Shown here piece by piece: positions 21,979-35,400 of a DNA stretch of 64,000 bases (position 1 is the first letter of the stretch; each line of letters starts with the position of its first letter). The stretch spans positions 616,001 through 680,000 of the forward strand of contig JAWQEG010000292.1 in assembly GCA_033782935.1 (NCBI GenBank). Reading direction: 5' to 3'. The notes under the pieces are model-generated. The model was not told the DNA's origin, ran no database searches, and saw only the letters and a list, made by a program, of their open reading frames with translations. The translations under genes were made by a program, and so were the position numbers. This DNA is from Petrolisthes cinctipes. Its lineage: Eukaryota > Arthropoda > Malacostraca > Decapoda > Porcellanidae.

Positions 21979-24486
21979 GGTCCCAGAAGCGATCTGTACA
22001 TGCCTACTCCGTGTTAGAGTATTTTCAAAATACATGCTCAAAAAATACTGAAAATCGATCTTTTAGGTGCACAAAAGTCGATATGTGCATGCATCTTCAG
22101 TACCCGTTTATATCTCAAATTCAGGCTCAAAACACCCGAAAATTCAATATTTTGGGGTCCCAGAAGCAATCTGTACATGCCTACTCAGTGTTAGAGTATT
22201 TTCAAAATACAGGCCCAAAACATGCTGAAAATCGATATTTTAGATGCCAAAAGTCAATATGTGCATGTATCTTCTGTACCCGTTTATATCTCAAATTCAA
22301 GCTCAAAACACCCGAAAATTCAATATTTTGGGGTCCCAGAAGCAATCTGTACATGCCTACACAGTGATAGAATATTTTCAAAATATAGGCTAAAAACATG
22401 CTAAAAATCGACATTTTAGGTGCCAAAAAATCGATATCTCAAATTCAGTCCCAAAACACCCGAAAATTCGATATTTAAAGGTCCCAGAAGGTATCTGTAC
22501 ATGCCTACTCCGTGTTAGAGTATTTTCAAAATACAGGCCAAAAACATACTGAAAATCGATCTTTTAGGTGCCCAAAAGTCGATATGTGCATGCATCTTCT
22601 GTACCCGTTTATATCTCAAATTCGGGCCCTAAACACCCGAAAATTCGATATTTTTGGGTCCCAGAAGCGATCTGTACATGCCTACTCCGTGTTAGAGTAT
22701 TTTCAAAATTCAGGCCCAAAACATGCTGAAAATCGATATTTTTGGTGCCCAAAGTCAATATGTGCATGTATCTTCTGTACCCGTTTATATCTCAAATTCA
22801 GGCTCAAAACACCCGAAAAATCAATATTTTGGGGTCCCAGAAGCAATCTGTACATGCCTGGCACTCAGTGCTAGAATATTTTCAAAATATAGGCTAAAAA
22901 CATGCTAAAAATCGATCTTTTAGGTGCCAAAAAGTCAATATCTCAAATTCAGTCCCAAAACACCCGAAAATTCGATATTTACGGGTCCCAGAAGCGATCT
23001 GTACATGCCTACTCTGTGTTAGAGTATTTTCAAAATACATGCTCAAAACATACTGAAAATCGATCTTTTAGGTGCACAAAAGTCGATATGTGCATGCATC
23101 TTCAGTACCCGTTTATATCTCAAATTCAGGCTCAAAACACCCGAAAATTCAATATTTTGGGGTCCCAGAAGCAATCTGTACATGCCTACTCAGTGTTAGA
23201 GTATTTTCAAAATACAGGCCCAAAACATGCTGAAAATCGATATTTTAGATGCCCAAAGTCAATATGTGCATGTATCTTCTGTACCCGTTTATATCTCATA
23301 TTCAGGCTCAAAACACCCGAAAATTCAATATTTTGGGGTCCCAGAAGCAATCTGTACATGCCTACACAGTGCTAGAATATTTTCAAAATATAGGCTAAAA
23401 ACATGCTAAAAATCGACATTTTAGGTGCCAAAAAATCGATATATTAAATTCAGTCCCAAAACACCCGAAAATTCGATATTTAGAGGTCCCAGAAGGTATC
23501 TGTACATGCCTACTCCGTGTTAGAGTATTTTCAAAATACAGGCCAAAAACATACTGAAAATCGATCTTTTAGGTGCCCAAAATTCGATATGTGCATGCAT
23601 CTTCAGTACCCGTTTATATCTCAAATTCAGGCTCAAAACACCCGAAAATTCAATATTTTGGGGTCCCAGAAGCAATCTGTACATGCCTACTCAGTGTTAG
23701 AGTATTTTCATAATACAGGTCCAAAACATGCTGAAAATCGATATTTTAGATGCCCAAAGTCAATATGTGCATGTATCTTCTGTACCCGTTTATATCTCAA
23801 ATTCTGGCTCAAAACACCCGAAAATTCAATATTTTGGGGTCCCAGAAGCAATCTGTACATGCCTAGACAGTGCTGGAATATTTTCAAAATATAGGCTAAA
23901 AACATGCTAAAAATCGACATTTTAAGTGCCAAAAAATCGATATCTCAAATTCAGTCCCAAAACACCCGAAAATTCGATATTTAGAGGTCCCAGAAGGTAT
24001 CTGTACATGCCTACTCCGTGTTAGAGTATTTTCAAAATACATGCTCAAAACATACTGAAAATCGATCTTTTAGGTGCACAAAAGTCGATATGTGCATGCA
24101 TCTTCAGTACCCGTTTATATCTCAAATTCAGGCTCAAAACACCCGAAAATTCAATATTTTGGGGTCCCAGAAGCAATCTGTACATGCCTACTCAGTGTTA
24201 GAGTATTTTCAAAATACAGGCCCAAATCATGCTGAAAATCGATATTTTAGATGCCCTAAGTCAATATGTGCATGTATCTTCTGTACCCGTTTATATCTCA
24301 AATTCAGGCTCAAAACACCCGAAAATTCAATATTTTGGGGTCCCAGAAGCAATCTGTACATGACTACACAGTGCTAGAATATTTTCAAAATATAGGCTAA
24401 AAACATGCTAAAAATCGACATTTTAGGTGCCAAAAAATCGATATCTCAAATTCAGTCCCAAAACACCCGAAAATTCGATATTTAGA

Positions 24487-27400
24487 GGTCCCAGAAGGTA
24501 TCAGTACATGCCTACTCCGTGTTAGAGTATTTTCAAAATACAGGCCAAAAACATACTGAAAATCGATCTTTTAGGTGCCCAAAAGTCGATATGTGCATGC
24601 ATCTTCTGTACCCGTTTATATCTCAAATTCTGGCCCTAAACACCCGAAAATTCGATATTTTGGGGTCCCAGAAGCGATCTGTACATGCCTACTCCGTGTT
24701 AGAGTATTTTCAAAATTCAGGCCCAAAACATGCTAAAAATCGATATTTTTGGTGCCCAAAGTCAATATGTGCATGTATCTTCTGTACCCGTTTACATCTC
24801 AAATTCAGGTTTAAAACACCCGAAAATTCAATATTTTGGGGTCCCAGAAGCAATCTGTACATGCTTACTCAGTGTTAGAGTATTTTCAAAATACAGGCCC
24901 AAAACATGCTGAAAATCGATATTTTAGATGCCCAAAGTCAATATGTGCATGTATCTTCTGTACCCGTTTATATCTCAAATTCAGGCTCAAAACACCCGAA
25001 AATTCAATATTTTGGGGTCCCAGAAGCAATCTGTACATGCCTACACAGTGCTAGAATATTTTCAAAATATAGGCTAAAAACATGCTAAAAATCGAAATTT
25101 TAGGTGCCAAAAAATCGATATCACAAATTCAGTCCCAAAACACCCGAAAATTCGATATTTAGAGGTCCCAGAAGGTATCTGTACATGCCTACTCCGTGTT
25201 AGAGTATTTTCAAAATACAGGCCAAAAACATACTGAAAATCGATCATTTAGGTGCCCAAAAGTCGATATGTGCATGCATCTTCTGTACCCATTTATATCT
25301 CAAATTCAGGCTCAAAACACCCGAAAACTCAATATTTTGGGGTCCCAGAAGCAATCTGTACATGCCTACTCAGTGCTAGAATATTTTCAAAATATAGGCT
25401 AAAAACATGCTAAAAATCGATCTTTTAAGTACCAAAAAGTCGATATCTCAAATTCAGTCCCAAAACACCCGAAAATTCGATATTTAGGGGTCCCAGAAGC
25501 GATCTGTACATGCCTACTCCGTGTTAGAGTATTTTCAAAATACATGCTCAAAACATACTGAAAATCGATATTTTAGATGCCAAAAGTCAATATGTGCATG
25601 TATCTTCTGTACCCGTTTATATCTCAAATTCAGGCTCAAAACACCCGAAAATTCAATATTTTGGGATCCCAGAAGCAATCTGTACATGCCTACACAGTGC
25701 TAGAATATTTTCAAAATATAGGCTAAAAACATGCTAAAAATCGACATTTTAGGTGCCAAAAAATCGATATCTCAAATTCAGTCCCAAAACACCCGAAAAC
25801 TCGATATTTAGAGGTCCCAGAAGGTATCTGTACATGCCTACTCCGTGTTAGAGTATTTTCAAAATACAGGCCAAAAACATACTGAAAATCGATCTTTTAG
25901 GTGCACAAAAGTCGATATGTGCATGCATCTTCAGTACCCGTTTATATCTCAAATTCAGGCTCAAAACACCCGAAAATTCAATAGTTTGGGGTCCCAGAAG
26001 CAATCTGTACATGCCTACTCAGTGTTAGAGTATTTTCAAAATACAGGCCCAAAACATGCTGAAAATCGATATTTTAGATGCCAAAAGTCAATATGTGCAT
26101 GTATCTTCTGTACCCTTTTATATCAAAAATTCAGGCTCAAAACACCCGAAAATTCAATATTTTGGGGTCCCAGAAGCAATCTGTACATGCCTACACAGTG
26201 CTAGAATATTTTCAAAATATAGGCTAAAAACATGCTAAAAATCGACATTTTAGGTGGCAAAAAATCGATATCTCAAATTCAGTCCCAAAACACCCGAAAA
26301 TTCGATATTTAGAGGTCCCAGAAGGTATCAGTACATGCCTACTCCGTGTTAGAGTATTTTCAAAATACAGGCCAAAAACATACTGAAAATCGATCTTTTA
26401 TGTGCCCAAAAGTCGATATGTGCATGCATCTTCTGTACCCGTTTATATCTCAAATTCTGGCCCTAAACACCCGAAAATTCGATATTTTGGGGTCCCAGAA
26501 GCGATCTGTACATGCCTACTCCGTGTTAGAGTATTTTCAAAATTCAGGCCCAAAACATGCTAAAAATCGATATTTTTGGTGCCCAAAGTCAATATGTGCA
26601 TGTATCTTCTGTACCCGTTTACATCTCAAATTCAGGTTTAAAACACCCGAAAATTCAATATTTTGGGGTCCCAGAAGCAATCTGTACATGCTTACTCAGT
26701 GTTAGAGTATTTTCAAAATACAGGCCCAAAACATGCTGAAAATCGATATTTTAGATGCCCAAAGTCAATATGTGCATGTATCTTCTGTACCCGTTTATAT
26801 CTCAAATTCAGGCTCAAAACACCCGAAAATTCAATATTTTGGGGTCCCAGAAGCAATCTGTACATGCCTACACAGTGCTAGAATATTTTCAAAATATAGG
26901 CTAAAAACATGCTAAAAATCGAAATTTTAGGTGCCAAAAAATCGATATCACAAATTCAGTCCCAAAACACCCGAAAATTCGATATTTAGAGGTCCCAGAA
27001 GGTATCTGTACATGCCTACTCCGTGTTAGAGTATTTTCAAAATACAGGCCAAAAACATACTGAAAATCGATCATTTAGGTGCCCAAAAGTCGATATGTGC
27101 ATGCATCTTCTGTACCCATTTATATCTCAAATTCAGGCTCAAAACACCCGAAAACTCAATATTTTGGGGTCCCAGAAGCAATCTGTACATGCCTACTCAG
27201 TGCTAGAATATTTTCAAAATATAGGCTAAAAACATGCTAAAAATCGATCTTTTAAGTACCAAAAAGTCGATATCTCAAATTCAGTCCCAAAACACCCGAA
27301 AATTCGATATTTAGGGGTCCCAGAAGCGATCTGTACATGCCTACTCCGTGTTAGAGTATTTTCAAAATACATGCTCAAAACATACTGAAAATCGATATTT

Positions 27401-28493
27401 TAGATGCCAAAAGTCAATATGTGCATGTATCTTCTGTACCCGTTTATATCTCAAATTCAGGCTCAAAACACCCGAAAATTCAATATTTTGGGATCCCAGA
27501 AGCAATCTGTACATGCCTACACAGTGCTAGAATATTTTCAAAATATAGGCTAAAAACATGCTAAAAATCGACATTTTAGGTGCCAAAAAATCGATATCTC
27601 AAATTCAGTCCCAAAACACCCGAAAACTCGATATTTAGAGGTCCCAGAAGGTATCTGTACATGCCTACTCCGTGTTAGAGTATTTTCAAAATACAGGCCA
27701 AAAACATACTGAAAATCGATCTTTTAGGTGCACAAAAGTCGATATGTGCATGCATCTTCAGTACCCGTTTATATCTCAAATTCAGGCTCAAAACACCCGA
27801 AAATTCAATAGTTTGGGGTCCCAGAAGCAATCTGTACATGCCTACTCAGTGTTAGAGTATTTTCAAAATACAGGCCCAAAACATGCTGAAAATCGATATT
27901 TTAGATGCCAAAAGTCAATATGTGCATGTATCTTCTGTACCCTTTTATATCAAAAATTCAGGCTCAAAACACCCGAAAATTCAATATTTTGGGGTCCCAG
28001 AAGCAATCTGTACATGCCTACACAGTGCTAGAATATTTTCAAAATATAGGCTAAAAACATGCTAAAAATCGACATTTTAGGTGGCAAAAAATCGATATCT
28101 CAAATTCAGTCCCAAAACACCCGAAAATTCGATATTTAGAGGTCCCAGAAGGTATCAGTACATGCCTACTCCGTGTTAGAGTATTTTCAAAATACAGGCC
28201 AAAAACATACTGAAAATCGATCTTTTATGTGCCCAAAAGTCGATATGTGCATGCATCTTCTGTACCCGTTTATATCTCAAATTCTGGCCCTAAACACCCG
28301 AAAATTCGATATTTTGGGGTCCCAGAAGCGATCTGTACATGCCTACTCCGTGTTAGAGTATTTTAAAAATTCAGGCCCAAAACATGCTAAAAATCGATAT
28401 TTTTGGTGCCCAAAGTCAATATGTGCATGTATCTTCTGTACCCGTTTATATCTCAAATTCAGGCTCAAAACACCCGAAAATTCAATATTTTGG
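24487..28493 (+). repeat. 1827-bp unit: two full copies and the start of a third
   Basis: Units start at 24487, 26314 and 28141. Each full unit has eleven monomers: L1, L2, L2b, S2, L1/L2-type, S1, L1b/L2b hybrid, S2, L1/L1b hybrid, L2b, S2. Their lengths sum to 1827. Shared rare marks are GGTATCAGTACATG, GTTTACATCTC, CAGGTTTAAAAC, AATCGATCATTTAGG, TTTTAAGTACC and AACTCGATATTTAG. Copies 2 and 3 share TTTTATGTGCCC, absent from copy 1. Copy 2 and the S2 before copy 3 share GGTGGCAAAAAATC. The third copy departs in its L2 (TTTTAAAAATTCAGG). Confidence 0.93.
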
Positions 28494-31439
28494 GGTCCCA
28501 GAAGCAATCTGTACAGTGCTAGAATATTTTCAAAATATATGCTAAAAACATGCTAAAAATCGATCTTTTAGGTACCAAAAAGTCGATATCTCAAATTCAG
28601 TCCCAAAACACCCGAAAATTCGATATTTAGGGGTCCCAGAAGCGATCTGTACATGCCTACTCCGTGTTAGAGTATTTTCAAAATACATGCTCAAAACATA
28701 CTGAAAATCGATCTTTTAGGTGCACAAAAGTCGATATGTGCATGCATCTTCAGTACCCGTTTATATCTCAAATTCAGGCTCAAAACACCCGAAAAATCAA
28801 TATTTTGGGGTCCCAGAAGCAATCTGTACATGCCTACTCAGTGTTAGAGTATTTTCAAAATACAGGCCCAAAACATGCTGAAAATCGATATTTTAGATGC
28901 CCAAAGTCAATATGTGCATGTATCTTCTGTACCCGTTTACATCTCAAATTCAGGTTTAAAACACCCGAAAATTCAATATTTTGGGGTCCCAGAAGCAATC
29001 TGTACATGCCTACACAGTGCTAGAATATTTTCAAAATATAGGCTAAAAACATGCTAAAAATCGACATTTTAGGTGCCAAAAAATCGATATCTCAAATTCA
29101 GTCCCAAAACACCCGAAAATTCGATATTTAGAGTTCCCAGAAGGTATCTGTACATGCCTACTCCGTGTTAGAGTATTTTCAAAATACAGGCCAAAAACAT
29201 ACTGAAAATCGATCTTTTAGGTGCCCAAAAGTCGATATGTGCATGCATCTTCAGTACCCGTTTATATCTCAAATTCAGGCTCAAAACACCCGAAAATTCA
29301 ATAGTTTGGGGTCCCAGAAGCAATCTGTACATGCCTACTCAGTGTTAGAGTATTTTCAAAATACAGGCCCAAAACATGCTGAAAATCGATATTTTAGATG
29401 CCCAAAGTCAATATGTGCATGTATCTTCTGTACCCGTTTATATCATAAATTCAGGCTCAAAACACCCGAAAATTCAATATTTTGGGGTCCCAGAAGCAAT
29501 CTGTACATGCCTACACAGTGCTAGAATATTTTCAAAATATAGGCTAAAAACATGCTAAAAATCGACATTTTAGGTGCCAAAAAATCGATATCTCAAATTC
29601 AGTCCCAAAACACCCGAAAATTCGATATTTAGAGGTCCCAGAAGGTATCTGTACATGCCTACTCCGTGTTAGAGTATTTTCAAAATACAGGCCAAAAACA
29701 TACTGAAAATCGATCTTTTAGGTGCCCAAAAGTCGATATGTGCATGTATCTTCTGTACCCATTTATATCTCAAATTCAGGCTCAAAACACCCGAAAATTC
29801 AATATTTTGGGGTCCCAGAAGCAATCTGTACAGTGCTAGAATATTTTCAAAATATAGGCTAAAAACATGCTAAAAATCGATCTTTTAGGTGCCAAAAAGT
29901 CGATATCTCAAATTCAGTCCCAAAACACCCGAAAATTCGATATTTAGGGGTCCCAGAAGCGATTTGTACATGCCTACTCCGTGTTAGAGTATTTTCAAAA
30001 TACAGGCCAAAAACATACTGAAAATCGATCTTTTAGGTGCCCAAAAGTCGATATGTGCATGCATCTTCAGTACCCGTTTATATCTCAAATTCAGGCTCAA
30101 AACACCCAAAAAATCAATATTTTGGGGTCCCAGAAGCAATCTGTACATGCCTACTCAGTGTTAGAGTATTTTCAAAATACAGGCCCAAAACATGCTGAAA
30201 ATCGATATTTTAGATGCCCAAAGTCAATATGTGCATGTATCTTCTGTACCAGTTTATATCTCAAATTCAAGATCAAAACACCCGTAAATTCAATATTTTG
30301 GGGTCCCAGAAGCAATCTGTACAGTGCTAGAATATTTTCAAAATATAGGCTAAAAACATGCTAAAAATCGATCTTTTAGGTGCCAAAAAGTCGTTATCTC
30401 ACATTCAGTCCGAAAACACCCGAAAATTCAATATTTAGGGGTCCCAGAAGCGATCTGTACATGCCTACTCCGTGTTAGAGTATTTTCAAAATACATGCCA
30501 AAAACATACTGAAAATCGATCTTTTAGGTGCCCAAAAGTCGATATGTGCATGCATCTTCTGTACCCGTTTATATCTCAAATTCTGGCCCTAAACACCCGA
30601 AAATTCGATATTTTGTGGTCCCAGAAGCGATCTGTACATTCCTACTCCGTGTTAGAGTATTTTCAAATTCAGGCCCAAAACATGCTGAAAATCGATATTT
30701 TTGGTGCCCAAAGTCAATATATGCATGTATCTTCTGTACCCGTTTATATCTCAAATTCAGGCTCAAAACACCTAAAATTCAATATTTTGGGGTCCCAGAA
30801 GCAATCTGTACATGCCTACTCAGTGCTAGAATATTTTCAAAATATAGGCTAAAAACATGCTAAAAATCGATCTTTTAGGTGCCAAAAAGTCGATATCTCA
30901 AATTCAGTCCCAAAACACCCGAAAATTCGATATTTAGGGGTCCCAGAAGCGATCTGTACATGCCTACTCCGTGTTAGAGTATTTTCAAAATACATGCTCA
31001 AAACATACTGAAAATCGATCTTTTAGGTGCACAAAAGTCGATATGTGCATGCATCTTCAGTACCCGTTTATATCTCAAATTCAGGCTCAAAACACCCGAA
31101 AATTCAATATTTTGTGGTCCCAGAAGCAATCTGTACATGCCTACTCAGTGTTAGAGTATTTTCAAAATTCAGGCCCAAAACATGCTGAAAATCGATATTT
31201 TTGGTGCCCAAAGTCAATATGTGCATGTATATTCTGTACCCGTTTATATCTCAAATTCAGGCTCAAAACACCCGAAAATTCAATATTTTTGGGTCCCAGA
31301 AGCAATCTGTACATGCCAACTCAGTGCTAGAATATTTTCAAAATATAGGCTAAAAACATTCTAAAAATCGATCTTTTAGGTGCCAAAAAGTCGATATCTC
31401 AAATTCAGTCCCAAAACACCCGAAAATTCGATATTTAGG
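28494..31439 (+). repeat. Trimers and dimers after the 1827-bp array
   Basis: Starts: 28494 S1 (138), 28632 L1b, 28809 L2b, 28985 S2, 29133 L1/L1b hybrid, 29310 L2b, 29486 S2, 29634 L1/L2 hybrid, 29811 S1 (138), 29949 L1/L1b hybrid, 30126 L2b, 30302 S1 (138), 30440 L1, 30617 L2 (174), 30791 S1, 30939 L1b, 31116 L2-type and 31292 S1. The L2b at 28809 keeps the GTTTACATCTC/CAGGTTTAAAAC marks of the preceding array, so it was exchanged with it. Confidence 0.83.
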
Positions 31440-32416
31440 GGTCCCAGAAGCGATCTGTACATGCCTACTCCGTGTTAGAGTATTTTCAAAATACATGCTC
31501 AAAACATACTGAAAATCGATCTTTTAGGTGCACAAATGTCGATATGTGCATGTATCTTCTGTACCCGTTTATATCTCAAATTCAGGCTCAAAACACCCGA
31601 AAATTCAATATTTTGGGGTCCCAGAAGCAATCTGTACATGCCTACACAGTGCTAGAATATTTTCAAAATATAGGCTAAAAAACATGCTAAAAATCGACAT
31701 TTTAGGTGCCAAAAATTCGATATCTCAAATTCAGTCCCAAAACACCCGAAAATTCGATATTTAGAGGTCCCAGAAGGTATCTGTACATGCCTACTCCTTG
31801 TTAGAGTATTTTCAACATACAGGCCAAAAACATACTGAAAATCGATCTTTTAGGTGCCCAAAAGTCGATATGTGCATGCATCTTCTGTACCCGTTTATAT
31901 CTCAAATTCAGGCTCAAAACACCGGAAAATTCAATATTTTGGGGTCCCAGAAGCAATCTGTACATGCCTACACAGTGCTAGAATATTTTTAAAATATAGG
32001 CTAAAAAACATGCTAAAAATCGACATTTTAGGTGCCAAAAAATCGATATCTCAAATTCAGTCCCAAAACACCCGAAAATTCGATATTTAGAGGTCCCAGA
32101 AGGTATCTGTACATGCTTACTCCTTGTTAGAGTATTTTCAACATACAGGCCAAAAACATACTGAAAATCGATATTTTAGGTGCCCAAAAGTCGATATGTG
32201 CATGCATCTTCTGTACCCGTTTATATCTCAAATTCAGGCTCAAAACACCCGAAAATTCAATATTTTGGGGTCCCAGAAGCAATCTGTACATGCCTACACA
32301 GTGCTAGAATATTTTCAAAATATAGGCTAAAAACATGCTAAAAATCGACATTTTAGGTGCCAAAAAATCGATATCTAAAATTCAGTCCCAAAACACCCGA
32401 AAATTCGATATTTAGA
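31440..32416 (+). repeat. Dimer run: three L-S units of 325-326 bp
   Basis: Starts are 31440 L, 31617 S2 (149), 31766 L, 31943 S2 (149), 32092 L and 32269 S2 (148). The L2-type monomer of the trimer is missing three times in a row. Each L starts as L1 or L1b and ends as L2 or L2b (CAGGCTCAAAACACC), which suggests fusion across a deleted monomer. Shared marks are CTACTCCTTG, TTTTCAACATAC and an extra A in GCTAAAAAACATGC. Confidence 0.9.
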
Positions 32417-35400
32417 GGTCCCAGAAGGTATCTGTACATGCCTACTCCTTGTTAGAGTATTTTCAACATACATGCCAAAAACATACTGAAAATCGATCTT
32501 TTAGGTGCCCAAAAGTCGATATGTGCATGCATCTTCTGTACCCGTTTATATCTCAAATTCTGGCCCTAAACACCCGAAAATTCGATATTTTGTGGTCCCA
32601 GAAGCGATCTGTACATGCCTACTCCGTGTTAGAGTATTTTCAAAATTCAGGCCCAAAACATGCTGAAAATCGATATTTTTGGTGCCCAAAGTCAATATAT
32701 GCATGTATCTTCTGTATCCGTTTATATCTCAAATTCAGGCTCAAAACACCCGAAAATTCAATATTTTGGGGTCCCAGAAGCAATCTGTACATGCCTACTC
32801 AGTGCTAGAATATTTTCAAAATATAGGCTAAAAACATGCTAAAAATCGATCTTTTAGGTGCCAAAAAGTCGATATCTCAAATTCAGTCCCAAAACACCCG
32901 AAAATTCGATATTTAGGGGTCTCAGAAGCGATCTGTACATGCCTACTCCGTGTTAGAGTATTTTCAAAATACATGCTCAAAACATACTGAAAATCGATCT
33001 TTTAGGTGCACAAAAGTCGATATGTGCATGCATCTTCAGTACCCGTTTATATCTCAAATTCAGTCCCAAAACACCCGAAAATTCGATATTTAGGGGTCCC
33101 AGAAGCGATCTGTACATGCCTACTCCGTGTTAGAGTATTTTCAAAATACATGCTCAAAACATACTGTTAATCGATCTTTTAGGTGCACAAAAGTCGATAT
33201 GTGCATGTATCTTCTGTACCCGTTTATATCTCAAATTCAGGCTCAAAACACCCGAAAATTCAATATTTTGGGGTTCCAGAAGCAATCTGTACATGCCTAC
33301 ACAGTGCTAGAATATTTTCAAAATATAGGCTAAAAAACATGCTAAAAATCGACGTTTAGGTGCCAAAAAATCGATATCTCAAATTCAGTCCCAAAACACC
33401 CGAAAATTCGATATTTAGAGGTCCCAGAAGGTATCTGTACATGCCTACTCCTTGTTAGAGTATTTTCAACATACATGCCAAAAACATACTGAAAATCGAT
33501 CTTTTAGGTGCCCAAAAGTCGATATGTGCATGCATCTTCTGTACCCGTTTATATCACAAATTCTTGCCCTAAACACCCGAAAATTCGATATTTTGGGGTC
33601 CCAGAAGCGATCTGTACATGCCTACTCCGTGTTAGAGTATTTTCAAAATTCAGGCCCAAAACATGCTGAAAATCGATATTTTTGGTGCCCAAAGTCAATA
33701 TATGCATGTATCTTCTGTACCCGTTTATATCTCAAATTCAGGCTCAAAACACCCGAAAATTCAATATTTTGGGGTCCCAGAAGCAATCTGTACATGCCTA
33801 CTCAGTGCTAGAATATTTTCAAAATATAGGCTAAAAACATGCTAAAAATCGATCTTTAAGGTGCCAAAAAGTCGATATTTCAAATTCAGTCCCAAAACAC
33901 CCGAAAATTCGATATTTAGGGGTCCCAGAAGCGATCTGTACATGCCTACTCCGTGTTAGAGTATTTTCAAAATACATGCTCAAAACATACTGAAAATCGA
34001 TCTTTTAGGTGCACAAAAGTCGATATGTGCATGCATCTTCAGTACCCGTTTATATCTCAAATTCAGGCTCAAAACACCCGAAAATTCAATATTTTGGGGT
34101 CCCAGAAGCAATCTGTACATGCCTACTCAGTGTTAGAGTATTTTCAAAATTCAGGCCCAAAACATGCTGAAAATCGATATTTTTGGTGCCCAAAGTCAAT
34201 ATGTGCATGTATATTCTGTACCCGTTTATATATCAAATTCAGGCTCAAAACACCCGAAAATTCAATATTTTGGGGTCCCAGAAGCAATCTGTACATGCCT
34301 ACTCAGTGCTAGAATATTTTCAAAATATAGGCTAAAAACATGCTAAAAATCGATCTTTTAGGTGCCAAAAAGTCGATATCTCAAATTCAGTCCCAAAACA
34401 CCCGAAAATTCGATATTTAGGGGTCCCAGAAGCGATCTGTACATGCCTACTCCGTGTTAGAGTATTTTCAAAATACATGCTCAAAACATACTGAAAATCG
34501 ATCTTTTAGGTGCACAAAAGTCGATATGTGCATGTATCTTCTGTACCCGTTTATATCTCAAATTCAGGCTCAAAACACCCGAAAATTCAATATTTTGGGG
34601 TCCCAGAAGCAATCTGTACATGCCTACACAGTGCTAGAATATTTTCAAAATATAGGCTAAAAACATGCTAAAAATCGACATTTTAGGTGCCAAAAAATCG
34701 ATATCTCAAATTCAGTCCCAAAACACCCGAAAATTCGATATTTAGAGGTCCCAGAAGGTATCTGTACATGCCTACTCCTTGTTAGAGTATTTTCAACATA
34801 CAGGCCAAAAACATACTGAAAATCGATCTTTTAGGTGCCCAAAAGTCGATATGCGCATGCATCTTCTGTACCCGTTTATATCTCAAATTCTGGCCCTAAA
34901 CACCCGAAAATTCGATATTTTGGGGTCCCAGAAGCGATCTGTACATGCCTACTCCGTGTTAGAGTATTTTCAAAATACAGGCCAAAAACATACTGAAAAT
35001 CGATCTTTTAGGTGCCCAAAAGTCGATATGTGCATGCATCTTCTGTACCCGTTTATATCTCAAATTCTGGCCCTAAACTCCCGAAAATTCGATATTTTGG
35101 GGTCCCAGAAGCGATCTGTACATGCCTACTCCGTGTTAGAGTATTTTCAAAATTCAGACCCAAAACATGCTGAAAATCGATAGTTTTGGTGCCCAAAGTC
35201 AATATGTGCATGTATCTTCTGTACCCGTTTATATCTCGAAATCAGGCTCAAAACACCCGAAAATTCAATATTTTGGGGTCCCAGAAGCAATCTGTACATG
35301 CCTACACAGTGCTAGAATATTTTCAAAATATAGGCTAAAAAACATGCTAAAAATCGACGTTTAGGTGCCAAAAAATCGATATCTCAAATTCAGTCCCAAA

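Larger units (their letters stand above)
20529..24486 (+). repeat. Irregular trimers with 138-bp short monomers
   Basis: Starts: 20529 S1 (138), 20667 L1b, 20844 L1b, 21021 L2b, 21197 S2, 21345 L1/L2 hybrid, 21522 S1 (138), 21660 L1b, 21837 S1 (142), 21979 L1b, 22156 L2b, 22332 S2, 22480 L1, 22657 L2, 22833 S1 (151, CCTGGCACTCAG), 22984 L1b, 23161 L2b, 23337 S2, 23485 L1/L1b hybrid, 23662 L2b, 23838 S2, 23986 L1b, 24163 L2b and 24339 S2. Confidence 0.85.

Noticed and set aside
21971..21980. Transposon target site or footprint at the CCCGGG insertion
   Set aside because: Only four bases are added, there is no target duplication or terminal repeat, and local slippage in the G/C run is simpler.
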